From Hydrogenovibrio sp. 3SP14C1 (GTDB taxonomy: Bacteria > Pseudomonadota > Gammaproteobacteria > Thiomicrospirales > Thiomicrospiraceae), in NCBI RefSeq assembly GCF_029625905.1, contig NZ_JARTLM010000007.1:106869-170868 (forward strand): a DNA stretch of 64,000 nucleotides. Reading direction: 5' to 3'. The translations under genes and the position numbers were made by a program. Shown here piece after piece: positions 1 through 9,798 of this stretch (position 1 is the stretch's first letter; every line of letters begins with the position of its first letter). A model generated the notes under the pieces. The model saw only the letters and a list, made by a program, of their open reading frames with translations, was not told where the DNA came from and did no database searches.

Positions 1-20
1 TGCTTTTTTAAAAATAACCG

Positions 21-30
21 CCAGGCCTGG
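21..30. repeat. CCAGGCCTGG palindrome, copy 1 (intergenic)
   Basis: Perfect 10-bp palindrome upstream of the cytochrome gene, followed by TCATTTTT. It belongs to the dispersed family discussed in the findings. The rest of positions 1-225 is AT-rich and shows no gene. Confidence 0.9.
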
Positions 31-225
31 TCATTTTTCAATTTCGCATAAAATTTGGACTTTTATAGTCACATAAAAAGTATGAGATATAAAATTCTTC
101 TAAATTCCTATAAAAACATTTATATAGGTTGAGAAATTAAACCAGTAGAATGAAATAGATTATTCGTAGAATTCATTATTTTAAAGTTCGACTTAACTCA
201 TAGTAATATGACGGAGGAACCTCAA

Positions 226-516
226 ATGAAACTCGTCCACAAAACGATATTAACCACGATTTTATTTTCACCTTTTTCAGTTCTAGCAGAACCTCACCCG
301 GGTAAAGTACTGTTTGATGAAGCAAACTGTATGAAATGCCATAGCACAATGGGCTTCAACAAACCCAGTCTAAAAAAAATGGCCCCGGATAACTATCAAG
401 ACCTTCAAGGAGCGGTTGCTTACTGTGATCAAAACTTAAATGTCGGTTGGTTTGATGATGAACGTGAAAAAGTGGTTGATTACTTAAACAAAACTTATTA
501 TCAGTTCCCTCAGTAA
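226..516 (+). CDS. small exported mono-haem c-type cytochrome
   Basis: A 96-residue protein with a cleavable signal peptide (hydrophobic TTILFSPFSVLA, probable cut after VLA) and one CxxCH haem-attachment motif (CMKCH), so it should be a periplasmic cytochrome c that carries electrons. The C-terminal half contains an extra Cys (AYCDQN) and a WF..ER..VVDYLN helix typical of the last helix of class I cytochromes. The start was placed at 226 because GGAGG at 213-217 is correctly spaced; an upstream ATG at 208 would overlap that ribosome site. No obvious Met ligand was assigned (a KKMAP stretch is one candidate). The redox partner is unknown, and nothing adjacent identifies the pathway. Confidence 0.75.
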   Translation: MKLVHKTILTTILFSPFSVLAEPHPGKVLFDEANCMKCHSTMGFNKPSLKKMAPDNYQDLQGAVAYCDQNLNVGWFDDEREKVVDYLNKTYYQFPQ

Positions 517-532
517 TCAACAAAAGAAATGT

Positions 533-1393
533 TTAATGTATTTTACCGAGGTACTTAAGCTGTCCTTTTAAACGCTTAAGTGCCTTTGCATCAGCCTTGT
601 TAATACTGTCTTCATTTAACAAGAAATAAGCATCATCAACCGCTTTATCAATGGCATCAATTAAAAAGTATGTTTCCATGCTTTCATTAATCTTATCCCA
701 ATCCCTGTTTTCTGCCCGCCAAAGCTTATTGAGCTCTGGATGTTTTTTAAGCATCCCAATGATATGGTCCAGCAACTTGGTCAAATGCGGCACACTTTCG
801 TAAGGCCAATATGGGCGCCCATTGGTAGAATCAAAATAACTGGCTCGATCCAATTTTGCAATTTCCAAAGCCGGAATCATTTCTGACATATTTGCAGAAT
901 CGGCTTCAGCTTCAGCGCTTTCTAACCGATCGATAGACATCACCGGCACATTGGATTTCCAGCGAGAATAGACAATATAAACATTATAGCGATCAATAAA
1001 GTTCATTTGACCTTTGGCCAACTTCACAACATTGTCAGCGGGTACAATGTACTCTAAGCCATTAGACGTCAATTGCTTTGTATCATCCCACATTTCCCAG
1101 CCAGATTGTCCAGTTTCGTTTCCTGCAGAATCGACCGCAATAGGCACGCAAGACAAACCATAATCATGCCCTTCCACAAAGTCTCTAACGGTGATTTGGT
1201 AATTACCTTTCGGCGTGACTTTTTGAACAACACCAATGATATAGGCATCATCTTTGATATTCGTTGCAGGGAAACCAACCAACACAGTGTCTCCCTTTTT
1301 AAATTGATGCGACAACATGTCATTAACTGCCCAAGCAGATGACATAATACTCAAACATACAGTCACAAAAAACAGTTTGATCAATTTTTTCAA
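533..1393 (-). CDS. exported protein of unknown function
   Basis: A 286-residue protein with a clear signal peptide (LFFVTVCLSIMSSAWA, cut after AWA). The mature part begins with a short beta-rich region (GDTVLVGFP, IIGVVQKVTPKGNYQITV) that resembles a small SH3-like or DUF4139-type barrel, then a helical C-terminal half with Lys- and Asp-rich helices. I do not recognise the family. It converges with the cytochrome gene (16 bp between stops) and is followed, in the same direction, by tsaB after a 190-bp gap. There are no membrane segments other than the signal, so a periplasmic location is likely. Confidence 0.6.
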   Translation of the reverse strand: MKKLIKLFFVTVCLSIMSSAWAVNDMLSHQFKKGDTVLVGFPATNIKDDAYIIGVVQKVTPKGNYQITVRDFVEGHDYGLSCVPIAVDSAGNETGQSGWEMWDDTKQLTSNGLEYIVPADNVVKLAKGQMNFIDRYNVYIVYSRWKSNVPVMSIDRLESAEAEADSANMSEMIPALEIAKLDRASYFDSTNGRPYWPYESVPHLTKLLDHIIGMLKKHPELNKLWRAENRDWDKINESMETYFLIDAIDKAVDDAYFLLNEDSINKADAKALKRLKGQLKYLGKIH

Positions 1394-1581
1394 AACAACG
1401 CTCCAAAGCCTTTTAATGGCTTATTTAATTAAAATGCAACAACACTATTATCGTCTAAAAATGCCAAGCAATCTATACACAGAAGTTGTGGATAATTATG
1501 TGCGCAACATTTCAACAAAAACGAAAACCTGAACAAAGTCTTACACCTTACCTCTATTGCTTAAAAAACAGGCAATCTAAA

Positions 1582-2253
1582 TTATTTCATAGCAGCGGGC
1601 TTATCCGCTACATTATTTCGTAAATAAACTGGCAGCGGAATTTCTTCATCAAGCGCTTTGGCTTGATCGAAACGCTGTTGCGCAATATCGGCAATCGCTT
1701 CTGCTGAAGGGTAGGCGCCATGCCAATTTTCAAACATACTAACGATCTCTGGATACTCAGGCTCGATATCCCCTACACCATTCTTTATGGTGTTAGTTTT
1801 TAACATTTCAAGTAATTGCTGCTGAGAAGATAACTGCGCTTTGGTTGAAATTAATCGACCTGCCTCGATATGGCAAGATTGCACGTAAATCTCTTTCATA
1901 CGCGCATCAAGACAAGCTATCCACTCTGTCTGGCCGGTTTCTTTATATGCTTGCCACGCAAGCGCTTCTAACGTTGAAACAGGCAAAACAGGCTTTCCCC
2001 AACCTAAGGAAAGCCCTTGAATAACACCCGCCGCAATCCGAATCCCAGTAAAGGCGCCAGGCCCTTCACTAAACGCTAACACATCAATTTTATCGGATGT
2101 GAGGCCCGATTGATTTAAAACCTTTTCCACCATAGGTAACATTAAGTTAGCATGACGTTGTGGTGCCATTTCAAATTCAACATACACGGTATCTCCCGCT
2201 TTCAAACAAACCGAACACGCTTTTGTTGAAGACTCAACCGCCAATACATTCAT
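1582..2253 (-). CDS. tsaB: tRNA threonylcarbamoyladenosine biosynthesis protein TsaB
   Basis: TsaB is the partner that binds TsaD (with TsaE) in the complex that transfers the threonylcarbamoyl group from TC-AMP to A37 of ANN-decoding tRNAs. The 223-residue length fits the family (about 230). The ASKHA-fold N-terminus is visible as NVLAVESST, then FSEGPGAFTGIRIAAG and CLDARMKEIYV, all family landmarks. The start ATG overlaps the stop of yoaA by 4 bp, so the two are translationally coupled. The yoaA-tsaB order is common in gammaproteobacteria. The protein is cytoplasmic and essential in most bacteria. Confidence 0.93.
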   Translation of the reverse strand: MNVLAVESSTKACSVCLKAGDTVYVEFEMAPQRHANLMLPMVEKVLNQSGLTSDKIDVLAFSEGPGAFTGIRIAAGVIQGLSLGWGKPVLPVSTLEALAWQAYKETGQTEWIACLDARMKEIYVQSCHIEAGRLISTKAQLSSQQQLLEMLKTNTIKNGVGDIEPEYPEIVSMFENWHGAYPSAEAIADIAQQRFDQAKALDEEIPLPVYLRNNVADKPAAMK

Positions 2254-4160
2254 AATAATTTCTCTTTTGCTTCATTCACGTCATAGACCCATTTAAAATT
2301 TGGAAAGCTATTGGTAATAATCTTACCATAGGATTTTTGACTCAATCGTGGATCACACAGCATCAACACCCCTTTATCGGATGAGTCTCTAATCAACCGA
2401 CCCGCCCCTTGTTTAAGCGCGATTGTTGCTTCAGGAATTTGAAAGTTAAAAAAACCACTTAACCCTTTTTGCTTTAAAAAAGACTCCCTTGCCTGAACGA
2501 CAGGATCATCTGGTGGGATAAAAGGAATTCGGTCAATCAAAACCAACTTTAATGCATCTCCTTTAACATCCACGCCTTCCCAAAAACTACTTGTCCCTAA
2601 TAAAATAGCATTCTCAGCCTCTTTAAAACGTGCAAGCAACGTCGTTTTAGGGCCATCCCCTTGCACCATCAGTTCGCCTTCCCAGTGTTGCGAAAGAATC
2701 ACCTTTGCTTCTTGTAACGCCTTGTGGCTGGTAAACAATAAAAACGCTCGTCCTTTGCTGGCGATCAATAAAGGCCAGGCCGCTCTTAAGCATACTTTAA
2801 TGTAATCGGGATGCTTTGGTTCGGGTAACCCAATCGGATGATAAATCACGGCTTGCTGCTGGTAATCGAAAGGGCTTTCCCATTGACAATTACGCGCAGA
2901 TTCAAGCCCCAATCGATGCGCAAAATAATCAAAGCTTTGATTTACGCTAAGCGTAGCTGAGGTAAACACCCAAGCACCACCTAACGCCTCACGTTGTCGA
3001 CTAAAGGGTGCAGCAATACTTAACGGTGTTAAGTTGAGCTTAAACCTTGCCTGGGAAGACTCCACCCAGCGTATTTGATTTTCAGAGGAAGCCTTTAACC
3101 AGGTCTCAATCTGCTTTTCAAATTCCTGTGTCCGTTTATACAAAGCGGATAACAATTTACCTCGGTCTGTAATCGGTTTAATCGTATCCGCCAATAAAGA
3201 CAGTTGGTTACGTAAATGTTCAAGCGTTTTATGACCCGTTTTTGCCTCGGCAAAGCTTTCCCAGGTCCAGCGTTTTTCCCATTTACCTAACGCTTCATTA
3301 AAAATTCGAATTTTATCTTCAACCGCTTTTGCTTGGTCGGATAACTCAATGGTTTCTGGAGACTCTTTTTTATAAGCCAGTCGCACATCCCTTACCAATT
3401 CATCTAACTGGAACCGACTCACACTAAACCCTAAAAATTGAGCTGCAATATCAGGGAGCTGGTGAGCTTCATCAAAAATATAGATATCTGCTTCAGGTAA
3501 AATTTCACCAAAACCTTGCTCTCTTAAGGCTAAGTCGGCGCAAAACAAATGATGGTTCACGATTAAAATTTCAGCATCTGTGGCTTGCTGTTTGACTCCA
3601 GGATAAAAACAGCCATTATCACCAGTACATTCATTTGCCTGACAAAATTCCATGCGAGCACAAACTCGACCCCAAATAGGATCGTTTTCATCTAACGTCG
3701 TAAGTTCAGACTTATCTCCAATCAACGTTTTGTCTTGCCAATCGTGAATCAATGATAATTTTCGCCACACTTCCTTGGTGTTTTGCTCAGCTGTTTCTGC
3801 AATCTCCAAGCGTTGTGGACAAATATAATTTTCTCGGCCTTTTAATATCTTTGCAGTACCTTTGGAGTTGCAAATATCCATTAAAAGCGGAATATCTTTA
3901 CGTAATAGTTGATCTTGTAGTGTCTTCGTCGCAGTCGATACAATGACTTTTTTACCTGATAATAAGGCAGGAATAAGATAGGCGAATGTTTTTCCAGTCC
4001 CGGTACCGGCTTCGGCAAGAAGGGTTTGGCTTTCTTCAATTATTTCAGCGACCGTTTCTGCCATCTCAACTTGGCCATGGCGTACTTCATAATCTGACGT
4101 ATTCTGAGCAAGCTTGCCTTCTTTTCCAAGGATAGACTGAATTTGTATTTTTAACGACAT
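2250..4160 (-). CDS. yoaA: ATP-dependent DNA helicase, YoaA/DinG family
   Basis: A 636-residue XPD-like superfamily 2 helicase, the same length as E. coli YoaA. Walker A is AGTGTGKT at residues 51-58, the Walker B box is DEAH near residue 230, and motif VI is QGAGRLIRD. Between residues about 110 and 190 lies a Cys cluster (YICPQR, CARMEFC, ECTG, GCFYP) that fits the 4Fe-4S domain of this family. YoaA unwinds DNA 5' to 3' and, with the HolC clamp-loader subunit, helps repair stalled forks; the role here is inferred from family. It is the first gene of the pair with tsaB. Confidence 0.9.
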   Translation of the reverse strand: MSLKIQIQSILGKEGKLAQNTSDYEVRHGQVEMAETVAEIIEESQTLLAEAGTGTGKTFAYLIPALLSGKKVIVSTATKTLQDQLLRKDIPLLMDICNSKGTAKILKGRENYICPQRLEIAETAEQNTKEVWRKLSLIHDWQDKTLIGDKSELTTLDENDPIWGRVCARMEFCQANECTGDNGCFYPGVKQQATDAEILIVNHHLFCADLALREQGFGEILPEADIYIFDEAHQLPDIAAQFLGFSVSRFQLDELVRDVRLAYKKESPETIELSDQAKAVEDKIRIFNEALGKWEKRWTWESFAEAKTGHKTLEHLRNQLSLLADTIKPITDRGKLLSALYKRTQEFEKQIETWLKASSENQIRWVESSQARFKLNLTPLSIAAPFSRQREALGGAWVFTSATLSVNQSFDYFAHRLGLESARNCQWESPFDYQQQAVIYHPIGLPEPKHPDYIKVCLRAAWPLLIASKGRAFLLFTSHKALQEAKVILSQHWEGELMVQGDGPKTTLLARFKEAENAILLGTSSFWEGVDVKGDALKLVLIDRIPFIPPDDPVVQARESFLKQKGLSGFFNFQIPEATIALKQGAGRLIRDSSDKGVLMLCDPRLSQKSYGKIITNSFPNFKWVYDVNEAKEKLL

Positions 4161-4388
4161 GAAATTACTGTTTTCCTAACCAAAACGAAGCCACATTTTA
4201 ATCTGAATAGAAAAAAATTCAGTACCCTGAAAATCGAATATAATGACCGGCACAGGCGTCTTTTATAAAAGAATTGGCATTCTAACAAAAAAACTAGACA
4301 AACCATCAAATAATCAGTAAAATTCACGCTTTCAAATTTGAACTCGTTGATGAATATCAACCAAAAAAAATAATATTGGATATCTAAT

Positions 4389-4514
4389 ATGAAAATTTTA
4401 TCATCATTAAAATCAGCAAAAACACGTCATAAGGACTGTCAAGTTGTTAGACGTCGTGGGAAAGTTTATGTAATCAACAAAACAAACCCAAGATTTAAAG
4501 CTCGTCAACGTTAA
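4389..4514 (+). CDS. ykgO: ribosomal protein L36, zinc-independent (C-minus) form
   Basis: A 41-codon gene reading [15 protein letters not shown], then [16 protein letters not shown] and NPRFKARQR. It matches L36 (rpmJ) but keeps only one Cys of the Cys/Cys/Cys/His zinc ribbon, so it is the type B, zinc-free paralogue (YkgO in E. coli). Such paralogues replace zinc-binding L36 in the 50S subunit when zinc is scarce and are often repressed by Zur; I see no convincing Zur operator upstream. A possible -10 box TATAAT is at 4239-4244. A strong terminator follows the stop. Confidence 0.93.
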   Translation: MKILSSLKSAKTRHKDCQVVRRRGKVYVINKTNPRFKARQR

Positions 4515-4533
4515 TTCAAGATGACTTTAAACT

Positions 4534-4560
4534 AAAAAGGCACCTGATCAGTGCCTTTTT
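4534..4560. terminator. bidirectional terminator between ykgO and cheV
   Basis: A 10-bp perfect stem (AAAAAGGCAC / GTGCCTTTTT) with a 7-base loop, giving a T-run on either strand. It can end ykgO on the plus strand and cheV on the minus strand. Confidence 0.9.
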
Positions 4561-4588
4561 TTATGTCTAAAATTTATTTGTCTATTTT

Positions 4589-5566
4589 TTAATTCTTATA
4601 ATACTTGTCTTCAATTTTCTTAATCGTCTCAACAATCAAATTAGTATCCACTTTCCCGACAAAGTGATCTGCCCCCATATCCAAAACTTCACGACTATTG
4701 TTTTCACTTGTCATAGAAGTATGAACCACGATCGGTGTATTTCTTGTTTTAGGACTAGATTTCAGCTCTTTAATGACCGTATGTCCAGAAGCAACAGGCA
4801 TTTCCAAGTCTGTAAAAATCATAGAGACATCATCCATATTCTCAAGAGAGTCAACATAGTCCATCAATAAACGACCATTTTCAAAGCCCTGATATCTTAA
4901 TCCCAACTGATCAAACACCATACTCATATATTGCTGGATAGACTTGCTGTCTTCAGCAAAAAGAATTTGTCTACTTTTAACAATTTCCGTAAACTCATGC
5001 TTACTCGAATTGACTTCTTTTGCTGATGAAAAAATCTTTTCTGCCATAGATGGCATCGCCTCAATCAACAACTTTTCAATATCAAGAATAAAACAAAGCT
5101 GATCACTGTTTTCCAAATACGTGTGGTTAATCACTTGGTTGGTATTCACATCAACATTGTAGTTAGTCGCAGGCTTAATGTCCGTCCAGTCCTTTTCTTC
5201 AACTCCGTGAATATGAGCAACACGCATGCCGATAAAATTACGACTGAAATCCGATACGATAATTATCGACTTCTCTCGCTCTTCTTCCGTCATTTCAAAC
5301 CCCATCCACTTAGGAAGGTCAATGACTGGTAAATAAACACCTCGAAGCTCGATCATTCCTTCTATTAATGGATTCGCATCAGGCATGTCAGAAAGTTCAT
5401 AGACACGTGCTTCCAAAACCTCCCTCACCTTAAAAACATTCATACCATAATAAGGAGGTGTTGCCCCACCTTCTCTAGGAAATTGAACCTGAAAAATCAT
5501 AAGACTCATCTGATTGTTTTTACTTAACTGGGCCGTTTTTTCAACTTGTTCTAAAGTCGTACTCAT
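4589..5566 (-). CDS. cheV: chemotaxis coupling protein CheV (CheW domain plus receiver)
   Basis: A 325-residue protein. Residues about 20-175 form a CheW-like domain that docks chemoreceptors to CheA. Residues about 198-322 form a response-regulator receiver with an acidic pocket at E205/D206, phospho-acceptor D253 (FTDLEMP), a Thr/Ser switch (HTSMTSE) and Lys in FVGKVD. CheV is thought to tune or adapt the CheA-receptor complex through phosphorylation. It stands alone: no other che genes flank it, and it is followed by the terminator at 4534-4560. Confidence 0.92.
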   Translation of the reverse strand: MSTTLEQVEKTAQLSKNNQMSLMIFQVQFPREGGATPPYYGMNVFKVREVLEARVYELSDMPDANPLIEGMIELRGVYLPVIDLPKWMGFEMTEEEREKSIIIVSDFSRNFIGMRVAHIHGVEEKDWTDIKPATNYNVDVNTNQVINHTYLENSDQLCFILDIEKLLIEAMPSMAEKIFSSAKEVNSSKHEFTEIVKSRQILFAEDSKSIQQYMSMVFDQLGLRYQGFENGRLLMDYVDSLENMDDVSMIFTDLEMPVASGHTVIKELKSSPKTRNTPIVVHTSMTSENNSREVLDMGADHFVGKVDTNLIVETIKKIEDKYYKN

Positions 5567-5726
5567 AGCATTTCCTAGTGTTTATTAGCCACCTTACCAA
5601 ATTGAAGGTATTTACTGTCTTACTGAAAAAACTTTAATCTAAATCCTGTTTTTACTCAAATTAAAATTCTATATATCTTGATTACAGAAGACAGCCTCCC
5701 TATTCAGATCAAAATTTATTAACTGT

Positions 5727-6338
5727 CTAACAATTCAAAATATTTTTAACGGGTTTGAACGACTGGCGATACCCCGGAATCAATCCATATCGTGATAAGT
5801 TTTCTAGATGAGCTTTAGTAGGATAGCCTTTATGGGCATCAAAACCATAATCAGGATATGCATCATGCAATTCTTGCATTTGTTGGTCGCGATGCACTTT
5901 TGCCAAGATAGACGCGGCACTTATAACAGGAACCTTACCATCACCTTTAACAATGGCTTCACAGTCATAAGAAACATTCGGGCAACGGTTTCCGTCAACC
6001 AGTACTTTTTTAATCGGATGATTGAGCCCTTCAACCGCACGCTTCATCGCAAGCATGGTTGCATGAAGAATATTCAAAGAATCAATCTCTTCAGGGGAAG
6101 CCATTGCAACACAAAAATCAACCGCTTCTTGTTTTATTTGAACAGCCAAGCGCTCTCTTTTACTTTCAGATAATTTCTTGGAATCTTTTAACAATAACTG
6201 GCACTGTTTCGGCAAAATAACAGCTGCAGCAACAACATCCCCCACCAGTGGCCCTCTACCGACCTCATCAACGCCAACAATAAATTCATCTAAAATATCG
6301 TGACACGTAAAATCTAAGTTCTTCTGAATGTTATCCAT
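5727..6338 (-). CDS. rnhB: ribonuclease HII
   Basis: RNase HII cuts RNA in RNA-DNA hybrids and starts removal of single ribonucleotides from DNA. The 203-residue length fits (E. coli 198). The catalytic DE pair is at residues 24-25 in [12 protein letters not shown], followed by LVDGN and the [12 protein letters not shown] block. The start overlaps the end of lpxB by 8 bp. It is the last gene of the long envelope operon, a position it also holds in E. coli. Confidence 0.96.
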   Translation of the reverse strand: MDNIQKNLDFTCHDILDEFIVGVDEVGRGPLVGDVVAAAVILPKQCQLLLKDSKKLSESKRERLAVQIKQEAVDFCVAMASPEEIDSLNILHATMLAMKRAVEGLNHPIKKVLVDGNRCPNVSYDCEAIVKGDGKVPVISAASILAKVHRDQQMQELHDAYPDYGFDAHKGYPTKAHLENLSRYGLIPGYRQSFKPVKNILNC

Positions 6339-7512
6339 TTTCTAACTTTGCCCATTTAACAACGGCATCAGCAGCTAACTCTGAAGCATTTTGATTAAGG
6401 GCGTCATATTGCTTTTTAAACTCGAACAATTGCATTTCACGCATCTTTTTGTCGGTAATGAGTTTACTCAGTGCTAAAACAATTTTGTCTGGTGTTGCAT
6501 TTTCTTGGATCAGTTCAGGCACGATACATTTTTTAGCCAACACATTAGGAAGACCGACCCATTTTGTCGTCGCCAAACGCTTCATAATCCAATATGAAAT
6601 AGGGTGTAATTTAATAGCTAAAATCAGTGGACGCTGCATCAAAGCGGCTTCTAGCGTTGCTGTTCCAGACGTTACCAGTAATTGATCTGATGCTGCCATC
6701 GCTAATTGTGCATTCTGATCTAGAAGGATAAAATCGATCCCTTTTCCATAGTCAGAAATAGCTAACTCGACTCTGTCTCTCGCTGCCTGATTAACACAGG
6801 GCACAACAAACTTCATTTTTGGGTAAATTTGGTGCAGCTTTACCGCCACTTGAACATAGACATCAATCATCAAGTTGATTTCACTGGATCTAGAGCCGGG
6901 TAATATACCGGTCACAGGTGCATCAGCATCTAACCCAAGCTGGGCTCGTGCAGCTTTTTTTCCAGGGGCGTTTATAACTTGACTAGCCAAAGGATGACCT
7001 ACAAATTTCGAAGGAATATCATATTTATCATAATACTCCGTTTCAAAAGGAAATAAGACAAGCACCCCGTCCACTTGCTTCCTAATTTTTAACAACCTTT
7101 TTTCTCGCCATGCCCAAACGGATGGGCCCACATAATGAACAGTCGAAATCCCCTTTTCTTTTAGGATTCCTTCGATTTTAAAGTTAAAATCAGGTGCATC
7201 AACACCAATAAAAACGTCTGGCTTTACAGTCAATAATTTTTTTATTAATTCTTTTCGAAGACGAAGCAAACTAGGCAAATGTTTTAAAACTTCAAAAAAC
7301 CCCATCACAGAAAGCTTTTCGAGTGGATACCAAGTTTCAAATCCTTGAGAGATCATTTTTTGACCGCCAATACCGATGAACTTTGCATTGGGGTAACGTT
7401 TCTTTAAAGACTGGATTAAGTCAGCTCCCAATGTGTCACCAGAAGCTTCACCTGCGACCATTGCGATAACAGGTCTTTTTGAACTGTTATTCAATTTATC
7501 GAACGATGCCAC
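6331..7512 (-). CDS. lpxB: lipid-A-disaccharide synthase
   Basis: LpxB condenses UDP-diacylglucosamine with lipid X to form the beta-1,6 disaccharide of lipid A, at the inner face of the cytoplasmic membrane. The 393-residue protein (E. coli 382) shows the GT-B landmarks [43 protein letters not shown] and [11 protein letters not shown]. It overlaps lpxA by 17 bp and rnhB by 8 bp, so the three genes are translationally coupled. Confidence 0.96.
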   Translation of the reverse strand: MASFDKLNNSSKRPVIAMVAGEASGDTLGADLIQSLKKRYPNAKFIGIGGQKMISQGFETWYPLEKLSVMGFFEVLKHLPSLLRLRKELIKKLLTVKPDVFIGVDAPDFNFKIEGILKEKGISTVHYVGPSVWAWREKRLLKIRKQVDGVLVLFPFETEYYDKYDIPSKFVGHPLASQVINAPGKKAARAQLGLDADAPVTGILPGSRSSEINLMIDVYVQVAVKLHQIYPKMKFVVPCVNQAARDRVELAISDYGKGIDFILLDQNAQLAMAASDQLLVTSGTATLEAALMQRPLILAIKLHPISYWIMKRLATTKWVGLPNVLAKKCIVPELIQENATPDKIVLALSKLITDKKMREMQLFEFKKQYDALNQNASELAADAVVKWAKLENG

Positions 7513-8266
7513 GACTAGACTGTTTTAAGAAAGCGACTAAAGATCCAAGCGTATCACGCTCATCATTAATGGCGTCAATTTCATAAATAGCTTCTTCCAA
7601 ACGATAACCGGTACGATAAAGAGCTCTATAGGCTTTTTTAACTAAATGAATTTGATCTTTATCAAATCCTCTACGCTTCAGACCTTCTACATTCAACCCT
7701 CTAGGTCCGGCGAGGTTGCCAGAAACCGTTACAAAATTAGGGACATCCTGGTTGATAACACTTCCCATGCCACAGAACGAATGCTCACCGATATTACAAA
7801 ACTGATGTACAAGCGTATAGCCCCCTAAAATTGCCCAATCACTGACAGTGACATGCCCGGCAAGAGCTGAAGCGTTGGCAAAAATAGCATGGTTTCCGAT
7901 AACACAATCATGCGCAATATGAACCCCCGCCATGACCCAATTATCATTGCCAATGGTGGTTTCCCCTCTATCCTGTGAGGTTCCTCGATTCACTGTCACA
8001 TTTTCTCTAAAAGTATTATTATCCCCGATAGTTAAACGAGTCGGTTCACCCGCATACTTTTTATCCTGTGGGGCTGCGCCAATTGAACAGAATTGATAAA
8101 AGTGGTTATTCTTTCCAATCGTTGTCGGCCCTGAAATCACGACATGAGGACCAACGACCGACCCTGAACCAATAGAAACATCCGCTTCAATAATTGAATA
8201 GGCGCCAATTTCAACATCATCGGCAATATTCGCTTTTGGATCAACAATGGCTGTTGAATGAATCAC
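7496..8266 (-). CDS. lpxA: UDP-N-acetylglucosamine O-acyltransferase LpxA
   Basis: LpxA makes the first lipid A intermediate by moving a 3-hydroxyacyl chain from acyl carrier protein to O3 of UDP-GlcNAc. The 256-residue protein is a hexapeptide-repeat left-handed beta helix. The catalytic base is H119 in VHIAHDC (E. coli H125), and the C-terminal helical part is normal. The residue matching E. coli G173, the hydrocarbon ruler, is M167 in CGMGS, as in Pseudomonas aeruginosa; this predicts preference for a 10-carbon chain. lpxA lies 32 bp after fabZ. Confidence 0.96.
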   Translation of the reverse strand: MIHSTAIVDPKANIADDVEIGAYSIIEADVSIGSGSVVGPHVVISGPTTIGKNNHFYQFCSIGAAPQDKKYAGEPTRLTIGDNNTFRENVTVNRGTSQDRGETTIGNDNWVMAGVHIAHDCVIGNHAIFANASALAGHVTVSDWAILGGYTLVHQFCNIGEHSFCGMGSVINQDVPNFVTVSGNLAGPRGLNVEGLKRRGFDKDQIHLVKKAYRALYRTGYRLEEAIYEIDAINDERDTLGSLVAFLKQSSRGIVR

Positions 8267-8298
8267 ACTTAACCCTTTTTAATTTTTTGGTTTCTAAA

Positions 8299-8736
8299 TT
8301 AAACTTTTCGCTCTGCACACAACATATCACAAGAAGCTATCAATTTACCGTCAACAGTTGTTGTACACTCAAACTTCCAAATACCTTTTTTATTATTCAC
8401 CGTCTTGACTTCAAATTCCAGCTTATCCCCTGGAATGGCTGGCTTTCTGAAACGACAATTATCGACCGCTGCTAGGTAGTACATTGATGTACCATCAGGC
8501 TTGACGTCTTGTGTTTTAAACGCAAGAATCCCAGTACATTGCGCCATTGCCTCAATAATCATAACACCTGGCATGATTGGATTATCTGGAAAATGACCCG
8601 TGAATTGAGGTTCGTTATAAGTCACATTCTTATAAGCTTTTAACGATTCCCCTGAATTAAATTCAGTCACACGATCTACTAATAAAAATGGATACCTATG
8701 AGGAAGATATTCAAATATTTCTTTTACATTCAACAT
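8299..8736 (-). CDS. fabZ: 3-hydroxyacyl-ACP dehydratase FabZ
   Basis: FabZ removes water from 3-hydroxyacyl-ACP in fatty-acid elongation and so competes with LpxA and LpxD for the same substrate. The 145-residue hot-dog fold protein has [13 protein letters not shown], catalytic H48 in [11 protein letters not shown] and catalytic E62 in IIEAMAQ. It lies one base downstream of lpxD in the standard lpxD-fabZ-lpxA-lpxB order. Confidence 0.96.
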   Translation of the reverse strand: MLNVKEIFEYLPHRYPFLLVDRVTEFNSGESLKAYKNVTYNEPQFTGHFPDNPIMPGVMIIEAMAQCTGILAFKTQDVKPDGTSMYYLAAVDNCRFRKPAIPGDKLEFEVKTVNNKKGIWKFECTTTVDGKLIASCDMLCAERKV

Positions 8737-8737
8737 G

Positions 8738-9781
8738 TTAGTTATTTTCCAAGTTAGATTTTAATTCTTGTAATTCTTTTTCTAAGTATTTAATTTTCTG
8801 TGCCATTTTATTCAGTCCTTTCGACCGAACCATGTTTTTTTGCCATTCAGCTGTCGGTATGGCTGGAAAGCCAGAATAACTTCCTGCTTCTTTTATAGTA
8901 TGTGTCACACCCGATTTCGCTGCAAAATAACTTTTATCAGCAATCGAAATATGTCCGTTAATGCCTGCTTGCCCAGCAAAAACACAATATTTTCCAACCG
9001 TGGTACTTCCTGCAAAGCCAACTTGACTTGCAATTGCTGATCCATAGCCTATCGAAACATTATGAGCAATATGAACCAAGCTATCAATAATACAGTTTGA
9101 CTCGATTACAGTGTCATTAATTGCGCCACGGTGAATATTTGCATTGACCCCAATAAAGACACGATCACCAATGACAACTCGGCCAATCTGTGGAATCTTA
9201 TGCCATTCTCCTTGTTCATTCGCGAATCCAAACCCTTGACCACCAATAACACATCCTGGGTCAAGATAGGCTTCATCACCAATAATACAGTTATCCATTA
9301 CGGTGACATTAGCGACTAGGCGTGTTTTTTTACCGATGACAGAATGATCCAATACGACAGATCCAGGACCTATATAGCAATCATCTCCGATCGTAACCCC
9401 TTTACCGATAACGACATTTTCACCAATCCAAGCCGTTGTTGAGATCTTAGCGGATTCATCAATCACCGCAGAAGGATGAATACCTGCTGCAGTATGCTCA
9501 GGATTCAGTAGTTGCGATACCTTCGCAAACGCGAAATATGGATTTTCAACTAATAAACAGGTTCTACTTGTTAGGGTTTCAAATTTCGAGTTAATTAAAA
9601 CAGCGCCTGCAGAAGTTTGCTCAAGCTCATGACTTCTTTTTAGGTCGGAAAAAAAACTGATGTGATTTTGTTGTGCTTCAACCAAGCCTGATACTTGGTC
9701 GATGTGAATAGAACCATCACCTTTTAACTCGACGTCGATGCCTTCTTCTATAAGGTAATTTACAATATCTTTTAATTTCAA
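8738..9781 (-). CDS. lpxD: UDP-3-O-(3-hydroxyacyl)glucosamine N-acyltransferase LpxD
   Basis: LpxD adds the second 3-hydroxyacyl chain, at N2 of the glucosamine precursor of lipid A. The 347-residue protein has the N-terminal uridine-binding domain, then many hexapeptide repeats, the catalytic His in SLVHIAHNV near residue 240, and a C-terminal helix ([16 protein letters not shown]) that packs in the trimer. Gene order and spacing match the normal skp-lpxD-fabZ series. Confidence 0.96.
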   Translation of the reverse strand: MKLKDIVNYLIEEGIDVELKGDGSIHIDQVSGLVEAQQNHISFFSDLKRSHELEQTSAGAVLINSKFETLTSRTCLLVENPYFAFAKVSQLLNPEHTAAGIHPSAVIDESAKISTTAWIGENVVIGKGVTIGDDCYIGPGSVVLDHSVIGKKTRLVANVTVMDNCIIGDEAYLDPGCVIGGQGFGFANEQGEWHKIPQIGRVVIGDRVFIGVNANIHRGAINDTVIESNCIIDSLVHIAHNVSIGYGSAIASQVGFAGSTTVGKYCVFAGQAGINGHISIADKSYFAAKSGVTHTIKEAGSYSGFPAIPTAEWQKNMVRSKGLNKMAQKIKYLEKELQELKSNLENN

Positions 9782-9798
9782 ACTAAACGCTCAACTCA

